Part shown: positions 35,409 through 43,846 of the stretch, in pieces
How positions within the stretch are numbered: position 1 is the stretch's first letter
How the letters are laid out: each line of letters starts with the position of its first letter
NCBI RefSeq assembly: GCF_036226765.1
Contig: NZ_CP109017.1
Span: 4,040,501 to 4,104,500, forward strand
Origin: Streptomyces sp. NBC_00670
Lineage (GTDB): Bacteria; Actinomycetota; Actinomycetes; Streptomycetales; Streptomycetaceae
DNA length: 64,000 nucleotides
Direction of reading: 5' to 3'
The notes under the pieces: generated by a model
Databases searched by the model: none
Seen by the model: the letters and a program-made list of their open reading frames with translations, nothing else
What the model was told of the DNA's origin: nothing
Position numbers and translations under genes: made by a program

Positions 35409-35434
35409 TGCATGATAATGCGAAGCAGTGCATA
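35409..35434 (+). promoter_or_regulatory. ARG-box-like operator before argG
   Basis: TGCATGATAATGC followed by AGTGCATA, with three TGCAT/ATGC elements at about 10-bp spacing, resembles the tandem ARG boxes bound by ArgR upstream of Streptomyces arg genes. It ends eight bases before the argG ATG. Repression by arginine is inferred. Confidence 0.6.
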
Positions 35435-35442
35435 CTCTTGCT

Positions 35443-36891
35443 ATGTCCAAGGTTCTCACCTCCCTGCCCACCGGCGAGCGCGTCGGTATCGCCTTCTCGG
35501 GCGGCCTCGACACGTCGGTCGCCGTCGCGTGGATGCGTGACAAGGGCGCCGTGCCCTGCACGTACACCGCCGACATCGGTCAGTACGACGAGCCCGACAT
35601 CGCCTCGGTGCCCAGCCGTGCGACGTCGTACGGCGCGGAGATCGCACGCCTGGTCGACTGCCGTGCGGCGCTGGTCGAGGAGGGCCTGGCCGCGCTGGCC
35701 TGCGGCGCGTTCCACATCCGCTCCGCCGGGCGCGCGTACTTCAACACCACGCCGCTCGGCCGCGCGGTCACCGGGACCCTGCTGGTCCGGGCGATGCTCG
35801 AGGACGACGTCCAGATCTGGGGCGACGGCTCGACCTTCAAGGGCAACGACATCGAGCGGTTCTACCGCTACGGTCTGCTCGCCAACCCGCACCTGCGCAT
35901 CTACAAGCCCTGGCTCGACGCGGACTTCGTGACCGAGCTCGGCGGGCGCAAGGAGATGTCGGAGTGGCTGCTCGCGCACGGGCTGCCCTACCGCGACAGC
36001 ACGGAGAAGGCGTACTCGACCGACGCCAACATCTGGGGCGCCACGCACGAGGCGAAGACGCTGGAGCACCTCGACACCGGCATCGAGACCGTGGACCCGA
36101 TCATGGGTGTCCGGTTCTGGGACCCCGCGGTCGAGATCGCCGCCGAGGACGTCACGGTCGGCTTCGACCAGGGCCGTCCGGTGACGGTCAACGGCAAGGA
36201 GTTCGCCTCCCCCGTCGACCTCGTCATGGAGGTCAACGCGATCGGCGGCCGGCACGGGCTCGGCATGTCCGACCAGATCGAGAACCGGGTCATCGAGGCC
36301 AAGAGCCGGGGCATCTACGAGGCGCCCGGCATGGCGCTGCTGCACATCGTCTACGAGCGGCTGGTCAACGCCATCCACAACGAGGACACGGTGGCCGCCT
36401 ACCACAACGAGGGACGGCGGCTCGGGCGGCTGATGTACGAGGGGCGGTGGCTGGACCCGCAGGCGCTGATGGTGCGGGAGTCGCTGCAGCGGTGGGTCGG
36501 CGCGGCGGTCACCGGCGAGGTGACGCTGCGGCTGCGGCGGGGCGAGGACTACTCCGTCCTCGACACGCGCGGCCCCGCGCTCAGCTACCACCCGGACAAG
36601 CTGTCCATGGAGCGGACGGAGGACTCCGCGTTCGGGCCGGTGGACCGGATCGGGCAGCTGACGATGCGGAACCTCGACATCGCGGACTCGCGGGCGCGGC
36701 TGGAGCAGTACGCGAGCATCGGGATGGTCGGGACGGACCACCCCGCGCTGATCGGCGCGGCGCAGGCCGCGGCGACGGGGCTGATCGGGGCGATGCCGAG
36801 CGGTGGTGCCGAGGCGATCGCCTCGCGGGGTGAGGTGTCGGAGGAGGTCGAGCTGCTGGACCGGGCGGCTATGGAGTCGGGGACGGACTGA
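35443..36891 (+). CDS. argG: Argininosuccinate synthase
   Basis: 482 aa, the longer ArgG subtype. It joins citrulline and aspartate with ATP in arginine synthesis. ATP-binding P-loop GIAFSGGLDTSVA at the N-terminus, GAEIARLVDCRAALVEEGL, GDGSTFKGNDIERF and STDANIWGATHEAK are conserved. ATG 35443 chosen because an earlier in-frame ATG (35428) falls inside the operator. No other arg gene is nearby. A clear terminator hairpin with a U-run lies at 37005. Confidence 0.96.
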   Translation: MSKVLTSLPTGERVGIAFSGGLDTSVAVAWMRDKGAVPCTYTADIGQYDEPDIASVPSRATSYGAEIARLVDCRAALVEEGLAALACGAFHIRSAGRAYFNTTPLGRAVTGTLLVRAMLEDDVQIWGDGSTFKGNDIERFYRYGLLANPHLRIYKPWLDADFVTELGGRKEMSEWLLAHGLPYRDSTEKAYSTDANIWGATHEAKTLEHLDTGIETVDPIMGVRFWDPAVEIAAEDVTVGFDQGRPVTVNGKEFASPVDLVMEVNAIGGRHGLGMSDQIENRVIEAKSRGIYEAPGMALLHIVYERLVNAIHNEDTVAAYHNEGRRLGRLMYEGRWLDPQALMVRESLQRWVGAAVTGEVTLRLRRGEDYSVLDTRGPALSYHPDKLSMERTEDSAFGPVDRIGQLTMRNLDIADSRARLEQYASIGMVGTDHPALIGAAQAAATGLIGAMPSGGAEAIASRGEVSEEVELLDRAAMESGTD

Positions 36892-36904
36892 GGGGCGGGT
36901 GTGG

Positions 36905-37055
36905 CGGCGGGGGGATTTCGCCCCCGCCGCCCTTACCCTTCCCGTCCTCCAGGGGCTTCGCCCCTTCGACCCCGGGCGGGAGCTCCGCCCCCTGCGCCCC
37001 CGGCACGGGGCTTCGCCCCGTTTTGCGCAGTTCCCCGCGCCCCTTGAGACATCAA
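36905..37055. repeat. G+C-rich interspersed intergenic repeat (copy C)
   Basis: Shares a 32-bp identical stretch (36916-36947) with 42218-42249, each followed by a small AGGGGC/GCCCCT hairpin. Its right end (TGCGCAGTTCCCCGCGCCCCTT) is the reverse of the string in copy A. It lies between argG and the convergent polymerase gene. Confidence 0.8.
37005..37024 (+). terminator. argG terminator
   Basis: ACGGGGC (37005-37011), TTC loop, GCCCCGT (37015-37021) followed by TTT: an intrinsic terminator inside the interspersed repeat. Confidence 0.8.
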
Positions 37056-37059
37056 GACA

Positions 37060-38733
37060 TCACTTCGCGTCTGCGTAGCACTCCACCACCGCCGTCGTGA
37101 ACGGCACCCGTACCGGTGTGTCGCCGAAGGCCAGGCGGGTGGCCAGGTCGGAAGCCTTCTCCAGCGCGGTCACGACCGTATCCGCCTCCTCCACCGGACA
37201 GTGCACGATCACCTCGTCGTGCTGGAAGAAGACCAGCTCGGCCGAGAGGCCGGCGCAGGCACGGCGGAGGGCGGCCAGGAGCAGCAGGGCCCAGTCCGCC
37301 GCGCTGCCCTGCACCACGAAGTTGCGCGCGAACCGGCCCCGTGAGCGGGCGTCGCCGGGGACCCGGCGGCCGTCGCCGTCGGGGCCTTCCTGCGGGATGC
37401 CCGCCTCCTCCTCTGCGTCGCCGGCCCCCGCCGCCGGCGGGCACGTCCGCCCGAGCCAGGTCCGCACCAGCCGCCCCTCCTCGCCCGCGCGGGCCGCCTC
37501 GTCGACGTACGCCACGGCCCGGGGGAAACGGCGGCGCAGCGCGGCGAGATTCTTCAGGCCGTCCCCCGAGGTCTGGCCGTAGATCGCGCCGAGCACGGCG
37601 AGCTTGGCCTGGGCGCGGTCGCCGGAGAACGCCCGGTCCGACACCGACTGGTACAGGTCGTCCGTACGGCCGGCGACCTCCATCAGCCCCGGATCGCGGG
37701 AGATCGCCGCCAGCACCCGCGGTTCCAGCTGCGCGGCGTCGGCCACGACCAGGCAGTGGCCGGGGTCGGCGACCACCGCCCGCCGGATGACCTTGGGTAT
37801 CTGCAATGCGCCGCCGCCGTTGGTGACCCAGCGGCCGGTGACCGTGCCGCCCGCGTGGAACTCCGGGCGGAAGCGGCCGTCGCGCACCCAGTCCTGCAGC
37901 CAGGACCAGCCGTGGGCGACCCAGACGCGGTACAGCCGCTTGTACTCGAGCAGCGGCCGCACGGCGGGGTGGTCGAGGGACGCGATCTCCCAGCGCCGGG
38001 TTGACCGCACCTTGATCCCGGCCTGTGCGAACGCCCTGACGACATCGGCCGGCAGATCCGGCCGCACCCGGCGGCCGAACGCCGCCGACACCTCCTCCGC
38101 GAGCTCCGCCAGCCGCGTCGGCTCGCCGCCGCCGGGGTACCGCTCGCCGAGCAGTTCGCGCAGCACCTCGCGGTGCACGTCCGCGCGCCAGGGCAGCCCC
38201 GCGGCGTTCATCTCGGCGGCGATCAGCATGCCGGCCGACTCCGACGTGATCAGCAGCCGCATCCGGTCCGGCCGGGCGGTGGCGTCGATACGGCGCTGCT
38301 GCGCGGCGTACACCTCGGCGAGATCCTCCAGGGACACCTCTTCGTGTGCGGGGCGCGGGTCGAAGAGGGAGGACTGGGTGCCGGGGTCGGCGGGGCGCCC
38401 GGGCGGGTCCGGGGGTACGGCGGTTCCGCGCAGCCTGGCCAGCGCGGCCGCCGCGGACCGGGGCTCGCCGAGCCTGCCCTCGTGGCCGAGCAGGAGCGTC
38501 TCGGCGTCCTCCACGTCGTAGCACCGCTCGACGCGCAGGCCGGCGCCGAGCAGGCGCGGGTAGAGCTCGGGGGTGGAGCGCCACACCCAGCGGGTGACCT
38601 CCGGGCGGCCGCGGACCGCCGCCGCGAGGTCCGGCTCCCGCCGTACGGGGCCGGCGGGCAGCCCGTCCGGACCGAGGGGGGCGAGGTGCGCGCCGCCGTC
38701 CTCGGCCGGGACGAGTGCCCAGTGGCCGGTCAT
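37060..38733 (-). CDS. Family A DNA polymerase (PolA-like, bifunctional exonuclease/polymerase type)
   Basis: 557 aa, without a 5'-nuclease domain. Polymerase motifs: motif A VADAAQLEPRVLAAISRD (normally DYSQIELR), motif B RAQAKLAVLGAIYGQTSG and motif C FFQHDEVIVH. The N-terminal 190 residues are a diverged exonuclease-like domain in which I cannot identify the carboxylate set. It is a second PolA besides the main one expected elsewhere; a repair role is inferred. ATG 38733 is preferred over 38763. Confidence 0.88.
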   Translation of the reverse strand: MTGHWALVPAEDGGAHLAPLGPDGLPAGPVRREPDLAAAVRGRPEVTRWVWRSTPELYPRLLGAGLRVERCYDVEDAETLLLGHEGRLGEPRSAAAALARLRGTAVPPDPPGRPADPGTQSSLFDPRPAHEEVSLEDLAEVYAAQQRRIDATARPDRMRLLITSESAGMLIAAEMNAAGLPWRADVHREVLRELLGERYPGGGEPTRLAELAEEVSAAFGRRVRPDLPADVVRAFAQAGIKVRSTRRWEIASLDHPAVRPLLEYKRLYRVWVAHGWSWLQDWVRDGRFRPEFHAGGTVTGRWVTNGGGALQIPKVIRRAVVADPGHCLVVADAAQLEPRVLAAISRDPGLMEVAGRTDDLYQSVSDRAFSGDRAQAKLAVLGAIYGQTSGDGLKNLAALRRRFPRAVAYVDEAARAGEEGRLVRTWLGRTCPPAAGAGDAEEEAGIPQEGPDGDGRRVPGDARSRGRFARNFVVQGSAADWALLLLAALRRACAGLSAELVFFQHDEVIVHCPVEEADTVVTALEKASDLATRLAFGDTPVRVPFTTAVVECYADAK

Positions 38734-38830
38734 GGTTCCGAGTCTCGCAGGAGGGTCTGACAACGGCTTTCAACCGCCGACCGCCGACCGCCGACTGCTG
38801 ACTGCCGACTCCGACCGCCGGGCCCCCGCC

Positions 38831-39553
38831 CTACGCCTCCTTCGTCAGGGCGGCGAGCTGTTCGGCCACATACGCCTCCACCGCCGTCTTGGTCAGCCCC
38901 AGGCCGCTCAGCACGCCGTCGCCGTTCTCGTGTTCGAGCAGGGCAAGCAGGAGATGCTCGGTGCCGACGTAGTTGTGGCCGAGGCGCAGCGCCTCGCGGA
39001 ACGTCAGTTCGAGGGCTTTCTTGGCGCCCGCGTCGAACGGGACCAGATCCGGGACCTCGTCCGCCGCCGGGGACAGCGCCGCTGTCGCCGCCTCGCGGAC
39101 GGCGTCCAGGGTGACGCCCTGCGCGACGATCGCCTTCCCGGCCAGCGACTCCGGCTCGGTGAGCAGGCCGAGAACGAGGTGCTCGCCGGAGATCTCCGGG
39201 TTGCGGGCGGTCCTGGCCGCGTCCTGCGCGGCCAGGACCGCGCTCCGCGCGCGCGTCGTGTAGCGGCTGAACCCCTGGCTGGGGTCGAGGTCCGGGCCCT
39301 CCTTGGGCACGAAGCGCTTCTGGGCCGCCTGCCGGGTGACGCCCATGCATCGGCCGATGTCGGTCCAGGAGGCGCCGGACCGCCGTGCCTGGTCCACGAA
39401 GTGGCCGATCAGATGGTCGGCCACCTCGTCCAGGTGCTCGGCGGCGAGCATCGCGTCCTGGAGCTGGTCGAGTGCGTCGGTGTGCACCTTCTTGATGGCC
39501 TCGATCAGGTCGTCGAGGCGTACGGATCGTGTGCCGGGTGAGTTCGACGTCAT
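38831..39553 (-). CDS. Clp N-terminal-domain protein with HTH
   Basis: 240 aa. Residues about 45-80 hold a helix-turn-helix-like segment (ASWTDIGRCMGVTRQAAQKRF). Two Clp-N repeats follow (ARNPEISGEHLVLGLLTEPES and LGHNYVGTEHLLLALLEHENG), as at the start of ClpC/ClpA, but there is no AAA+ domain. It may be a regulator or adaptor. The promoter has perfect -35 and -10 elements ending six bases before ATG, implying a leaderless mRNA, and two matching palindromes suggest self-repression. Confidence 0.85.
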   Translation of the reverse strand: MTSNSPGTRSVRLDDLIEAIKKVHTDALDQLQDAMLAAEHLDEVADHLIGHFVDQARRSGASWTDIGRCMGVTRQAAQKRFVPKEGPDLDPSQGFSRYTTRARSAVLAAQDAARTARNPEISGEHLVLGLLTEPESLAGKAIVAQGVTLDAVREAATAALSPAADEVPDLVPFDAGAKKALELTFREALRLGHNYVGTEHLLLALLEHENGDGVLSGLGLTKTAVEAYVAEQLAALTKEA

Positions 39554-39606
39554 GTGTCAACCGTAAGTTGACACCTGCCGACTGTCAACGCGAAGTTGAC
39601 AGTCGG
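39551..39606 (-). promoter_or_regulatory. Leaderless promoter with two TGTCAAC-N5-GTTGACA operators
   Basis: On the minus strand: TTGACA (39583-39588), 17-bp spacer, TACGGT (39560-39565), six bases, ATG. Palindrome 1 at 39554-39574 has 8-bp arms and palindrome 2 at 39578-39606 has 12-bp arms, both with five-base centres and the shared core TGTCAAC/GTTGACA. Their centres are 28 bp apart and they cover both promoter elements. Confidence 0.85.
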
Positions 39607-39650
39607 CCGCACCCGTTGTCGTACCCCCGTGTCACGATCGGAGGGTGAGT

Positions 39651-40787
39651 ATGCCGACCACCGTCGAGCGCGCCTTCGAGGCCGCTCTGTACGCCGAGAC
39701 CGACGCCGCCCTCGACGCCGGGGCCTCCCTGCTGGCCGCCGACTCCGCCGCCGACGCCGAGGTCGCCCGGCGGGGCGAGGAGTTCGTCGCCGCGGCCTGG
39801 CGGCGCGGGTGGCAGCCCGCCGATCTCGTGCGGTACGTCCGCCGCGAGCTGGGCGAGGCGCACATACGGCTGGTGTCGGCGCTGATCCTCGGCGAGGCGG
39901 GGGAGCGGCCGGCACCGTATCCGCGCTGGGCCGCGCAGCTGGCCGAGCTCGACGGCACCCCGCCCCCGCGCACCGACCGCTTCTCGCGGGCCACCGCCCT
40001 GCTGGAGCTGTACCGGCTGCTGCTCCGGCTGCCCGCGCTGGAGCCGCTGGACCCGCCGCGCCGGGCCGTCGATGCCTCCTCGGCCGGCTCCCGGATGCTC
40101 GCCCGGATCCGGGCCCTGCTCGCCAAGGCCGAGGCGACCGGTTATCCGGAGGAGGCGGAGGCGCTCAGTGCCAAGGCACAGGAGCTGATGGCCCGGCACA
40201 GCATCGACGAGGCCGTGCTCGCGGCGGGCGGCTCCCCCGCGCGTCCCGGCGGCGCGGACGTGCCCGGGGCCTGCCGAATAGGCGTCGATCCGCCCTACGA
40301 GACGGCCAAGGCGGTCCTGCTGGACGCGGTCGCCGCCGCCAACCACTGCCGTGCGGTGTGGCACGAGGAGTTCGGCTTCTCCACGGTCGTCGGGTTCGAG
40401 GCCGACCTGGAGGCGGTCGAGCTGCTCCACACCTCGCTGCTGGTCCAGGCGACGACCGCGATGACCAGGGCGGAGGCGGCGCAGCGCGCGGGCGGACGGA
40501 GGCGGACGAAAACGTTCCGGCAGTCGTTCCTGGCGGCGTACGCGCACCGGGTGGGCGACCGGCTCGCGACCGCCGTGCGGGAGCAGACGGCCGCGGCGGC
40601 GGGGGAGGGCCGGGAGTTCCTGCCGGTCCTCGCGGCCCGGGACGTGGCGGTCACGGAACACCTTGAACACATGTTCCCCGAGACCGTCACCACCCGGCTG
40701 CGCGGTGTCTCCGACGAGGCCGGCTGGCACGAGGGCGCGGCGGCGGCCGACCGGGCGAGGGTGGAGCGGCACCGGCCGCTGCGCTGA
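39651..40787 (+). CDS. DUF2786 domain protein
   Basis: 378 aa from ATG 39651, which sits eight bases after GGAGGG; GTG 39645 overlaps that site. The DUF2786 segment is clear in the middle: ARIRALLAKAEATGYPEEAEALSAKAQELMARHSIDEA, about residues 148-188. N-terminal third is helical and acidic; the C-terminal third carries a basic GGRRRTKTFRQSF stretch. Function unknown. Divergent from the Clp-N gene, sharing its operator region. Confidence 0.8.
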   Translation: MPTTVERAFEAALYAETDAALDAGASLLAADSAADAEVARRGEEFVAAAWRRGWQPADLVRYVRRELGEAHIRLVSALILGEAGERPAPYPRWAAQLAELDGTPPPRTDRFSRATALLELYRLLLRLPALEPLDPPRRAVDASSAGSRMLARIRALLAKAEATGYPEEAEALSAKAQELMARHSIDEAVLAAGGSPARPGGADVPGACRIGVDPPYETAKAVLLDAVAAANHCRAVWHEEFGFSTVVGFEADLEAVELLHTSLLVQATTAMTRAEAAQRAGGRRRTKTFRQSFLAAYAHRVGDRLATAVREQTAAAAGEGREFLPVLAARDVAVTEHLEHMFPETVTTRLRGVSDEAGWHEGAAAADRARVERHRPLR

Positions 40788-40860
40788 CGGCCGGCCACCG
40801 CGGTGACGGCCGGCCACCGCGCCGACGGCCGACCGCTGTGCCGACGGTCGGCCGCCGCGC
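40785..40860. repeat. Four tandem 19-bp repeats starting at the DUF2786 stop codon
   Basis: Copies TGACGGCCGGCCACCGCGG (40785), TGACGGCCGGCCACCGCGC (40804), then two diverged CGACGG... copies (40823, 40842). The first TGA is the stop codon. Confidence 0.85.
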
Positions 40861-40906
40861 CGAGGGCCGTGCTCCGGCCGGCCGGGGCGGTCCGCGGTCC
40901 GGTCGT

Positions 40907-41464
40907 TCAGTCCCCCGCCGTCTGGAAGGGGGTCACCGTGGCGTCCAGGCCCGAGCCCTTCTCGGCGATCACGCCGTACGTCCACTTCGCCGTCTTGTCG
41001 CCGGAGTCGCCCGGCAGCGAGAACCGCAGGGTGTCCGCGGCCCCCTTGCCGCCCTCCTCGCCGCGTACGTAGGTGAGGGTGAACGTCGCCGACTCGTCCT
41101 GGTGCAGGGTCAGCTCGCTGGGCTGCGCCGACTTCTCCTCGGTGACGGTCCACGAGGTGCTGCCGGACAACAGCGTCACCTTGGGGAAGCCGTCGAGCGT
41201 GCAGGCGCCGGCCTTGGTGTTGGTCAGGGTGACGGGGAGGTTGCCCGTGTCGCCCACGGCCGGGGCGGCGTTGGCCGGGCCGACCTCGATGTTGAGCCCG
41301 GTCAGGGCGCAGGCCCCCGCGTCGGCGGCGGCCGTGCTGGTGCCGTTCTTGCCGCCGGTGGCGGCGTCGGAGCCTGTGCCGGTGTTCGGGTCGTCGCTGC
41401 TGCAGGCGGTCAGGGCGAGGGCCGCCGCGAGGGCGGTGACGGCGAGGGGGAACGTGGCGCGCAT
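40907..41464 (-). CDS. DUF4232-type lipoprotein
   Basis: 185 aa. Signal peptide with lipobox LALTACSSD, a Gly/Thr/Ser/Ala linker, then a beta-rich domain with two Cys (GACALTGLNIEV and GACTLDGFPKV), as in actinobacterial DUF4232 surface proteins; a disulfide is likely. ATG with AAGGAC upstream. Next to a second lipoprotein of similar layout, possibly an ancient duplicate pair. Function unknown. Confidence 0.82.
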   Translation of the reverse strand: MRATFPLAVTALAAALALTACSSDDPNTGTGSDAATGGKNGTSTAAADAGACALTGLNIEVGPANAAPAVGDTGNLPVTLTNTKAGACTLDGFPKVTLLSGSTSWTVTEEKSAQPSELTLHQDESATFTLTYVRGEEGGKGAADTLRFSLPGDSGDKTAKWTYGVIAEKGSGLDATVTPFQTAGD

Positions 41465-41603
41465 GGGGTCCTTCGGCGGTTCGTGACGGTGGCACGGCGT
41501 TCGTGCCGGTGCGTCGGGGTCACGATCATCGTGCAGGCGCGTACGTCGTGCACGCGCGCCCCCGGGCGTGCGTGCGGGGCTACGACCCGGGCGGGCCCGG
41601 GGG

Positions 41604-42122
41604 CTACGTTCCCGGCAGGTTCGACGTCGGGAAGCCGCTGGGGAGGTGGGTGCCGTCGGACTTCTGGTACGTCTCCGTGCCGGCGTCGCCCTTCCAGGTG
41701 ACCTTGAGGGTTTTCGAGGTCACGGAGTCCACCGTGCCGGTGCCGCGGTCGTTGTCGGACGCGCCCTGGCAGTCGGGCAGGTCGATCGTCCAGGTGCCCG
41801 ACTTCTTGGCGGCCGTGCCGCTGCACACGGTGCCGCCCGTGGCGAACAGGGCGGCCTGTTTGCCAGTGACGATGAGGACGACCGCCTTGCCGTCGGCGGT
41901 GGTCAGCCAGCTGCCGTCCAGCTTTCCGGGTTTCGTGCTGGGGGAGGGGGAGTCGGTGCCGGAGGCCGCGGTGGAGGTGGAGGTGGTGGGTGTGGTGGAG
42001 TCGCCGTCGCCGTCGTTGTCGCTGCTGCAGGCGGTGAGGGTGAAGGTGAGGGCGAGGGCGGCGGCCAGGGTGGTGGCCGCGGTTGTCGTGGTGAGGCGGG
42101 TGGGGCGGGGCGCCGACGTCAC
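41604..42122 (-). CDS. Secreted lipoprotein, unknown function
   Basis: 172 aa. Thr/Ala-rich signal peptide with lipobox TFTLTACSSD, a low-complexity Asp/Gly/Ser/Thr linker to about residue 66, then a small beta domain starting GKLDGSWLTTADGKAVVLIV with a Cys pair (GTVCSGT, LPDCQGA). ATG has GGAGGCAC just upstream. Function not recognised. Confidence 0.78.
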   Translation of the reverse strand: MTSAPRPTRLTTTTAATTLAAALALTFTLTACSSDNDGDGDSTTPTTSTSTAASGTDSPSPSTKPGKLDGSWLTTADGKAVVLIVTGKQAALFATGGTVCSGTAAKKSGTWTIDLPDCQGASDNDRGTGTVDSVTSKTLKVTWKGDAGTETYQKSDGTHLPSGFPTSNLPGT

Positions 42123-42608
42123 GTGTGCCTCCAGGGGGTTGTCGGTGCCGGTGTTTGTCGGCGTGGCGGCAAGTTATCAGGAGGGGTGGTGGGGTGGGTG
42201 GGGGTGTTGTGGGGGTTTTTCGCCCCCGCCGCCCTTACCCTTCCCGTCCCTTTCAAGGGGCTCCGCCCCTTGGACCCCGGGGTGGGTGGTCGCGCCCTCC
42301 GTGGCGGAGCCGCGCAGACAGCACAGGCCCGCGGCCCTGACTGGGAACAGGGGGCGGAATTCGCTCGTCTTTGCTTGTGTGGGCGGAAAACTGGCCACTC
42401 GTGGGGTGGGCTCGCATGGGGCGCGGGGGGCTGGGCAAACGGTGGGGAGAGTGGTCAGTCAAGGGACCGTAAAAGCTGTAACCGCGGGAACACCCCGCGT
42501 GCACGTGCATCTGCTCATGCATCCGCAGGTGAACGGGGCTATGATCCGGGGCAGTTGACCACTGCATCAATGGCCACATCAGCCAATGCACCACCCGGGG
42601 AGCGACCT
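42123..42608. other. Intergenic region with interspersed repeat D
   Basis: Contains repeat copy D (42212-42300), which shares a 32-bp identity with the argG downstream repeat and has an AAGGGGC/GCCCCTT hairpin at 42257-42273. The 250 bp after it should carry the promoter of the DUF397 gene; TGCATC and TGCACG strings recur there. No gene seen. Confidence 0.5.
42212..42300. repeat. G+C-rich interspersed intergenic repeat (copy D)
   Basis: Bases 42218-42249 are identical to 36916-36947; both continue into a hairpin and a GACCCCGG string. Confidence 0.8.
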
Positions 42609-42866
42609 GTGGACCACGACGTGTGCGACGTGGATGACGTGTACAACGGCATGGCTGCGACCGAGTTGTCCGGAGTGGCCTGGCAGAAGAGCCGGCACAG
42701 CAACTCGCAGGGCTCCTGCGTGGAGTTCGCCCGGCTGCCGGGCGGCGACGTGGCCGTACGCAACTCGCGGTTCCCCGACGGGCCCGCCCTCGTCTACACG
42801 CGCGCCGAGATCGAGGCCATGCTGCTGGGCGTCAAGGACGGCGAGTTCGATCATCTGATCGTGTGA
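42609..42866 (+). CDS. DUF397 protein
   Basis: 85 aa from GTG 42609, which has GGGGAG seven bases upstream; ATG 42570 would add 13 residues. DUF397 pattern: VAWQKSRHSNSQGSCVEFARLPGGDVAVRNSRFPDGPALVYTRAEIEAML. In Streptomyces such proteins act with an XRE regulator, as in the whiJ and abaA loci, modulating development. Here it stands with an HATPase and an XRE gene, completing the usual trio. Confidence 0.88.
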   Translation: MDHDVCDVDDVYNGMAATELSGVAWQKSRHSNSQGSCVEFARLPGGDVAVRNSRFPDGPALVYTRAEIEAMLLGVKDGEFDHLIV

Positions 42867-43031
42867 CACGCGTCAAGTGGTCGTGAAATACGTGAGCGAA
42901 CGATGCGTGGGGCGACCGGGTTCGTGAACCCCGTCGCCCCACATCGCCCCACGCCTTGCCGAAGCGTTTCCGCGCCCGGTGACTCCTTGGCCGGGTCCTA
43001 CCGTCGGTCCCCCGGCGTCATTCTCCCGGCG

Positions 43032-43541
43032 TCATTCTCCCGGCGTCAGCCGGAACATCGCCCACACGACCTTGCCGCCGAGCGTGCCGGCCAGCGGATG
43101 CCAGCCCCAGCCGTCGGCGAAGGACTCGACGAGGAGCAGCCCTCGGCCGCACTCCGCCGAGAAGTCGTCGGAGGCCCCCTCCGCGTCAGGCGCGACGGGG
43201 CTCTCCCTGCTGGGATCGCGCACCGCGCAGACCAGCCGCGTCGCCCAGCGCATCAGGTGCAGCCGCACCGGAGCCGCCTGGTCGGCGCCGTGCGGCAGAT
43301 CCGCCGGCAGTGCGTGGCGCAGCGCGTTGGTGACGAGTTCGGAGACCACCAGGCAGACGTCGTCGAAGAGGTCGCCCCGCTCCCACTGGTCCAAGGTCCG
43401 CCGGGTGAACTGCCGTGCCTCGCGCACCGCTTCGTAACGGGCGGGAAGTCCGCAGGAGGCGGCGGTGGACACGGACGCGGGGTCCAGCGGCGGAAGTCCC
43501 TGCCGTAAGGGCTCGAGCATGGTCGATCCATTCGTCCCCAT
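43032..43541 (-). CDS. HATPase-domain anti-sigma-like protein
   Basis: 169 aa GHKL protein of the RsbW-like class. N-box DDVCLVVSELVTNALRHAL (Glu and Asn present) and G-box CGRGLLLVESFADGWG. ATG 43541 with GGGAG upstream; ATG 43520 is possible. Codon 12 is TTA, so full expression should need the bldA tRNA. It is divergent from the XRE gene and convergent with the DUF397 gene. Likely a regulator acting on the XRE or DUF397 protein. Confidence 0.85.
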   Translation of the reverse strand: MGTNGSTMLEPLRQGLPPLDPASVSTAASCGLPARYEAVREARQFTRRTLDQWERGDLFDDVCLVVSELVTNALRHALPADLPHGADQAAPVRLHLMRWATRLVCAVRDPSRESPVAPDAEGASDDFSAECGRGLLLVESFADGWGWHPLAGTLGGKVVWAMFRLTPGE

Positions 43542-43846
43542 GCGAGGCACTCCCGGGTGTTCGCGGTCGTGGCGATGCAGCGGTGGCGCGGCACCATGGT
43601 TTCCGATGCGCACGGCAGATGCAAGGGCAGATGCACGTGCACGCGCCGGAAATGGACCCTCAAGTACCGCTTGCCACGCATTTCTTCCGCCACTTTCTTC
43701 CCCGGTTCCCCTCGCGGGAGCGCTCCCGGAGCCCTCTGCCGTGGCCGAACGGCCACTCCTTTCCGTTTCTGTAACCGCACGAGTACTGCTGGTCGTGGTT
43801 TAGTGGCAGACTGCGCGTCCGGAAGACGTTGGGGAGGGCTGACGAA
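43542..43846. other. Divergent promoter region of HATPase and XRE genes
   Basis: 305 bp, noticeably lower in G+C near 43740-43810 (CTTTCCGTTTCTGTAACCG). TGCATGTGC-like strings (TGCAAGGGCAGATGCACG, 43620) echo strings before the DUF397 gene and may be binding sites. No coding frame convincing. Confidence 0.45.
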
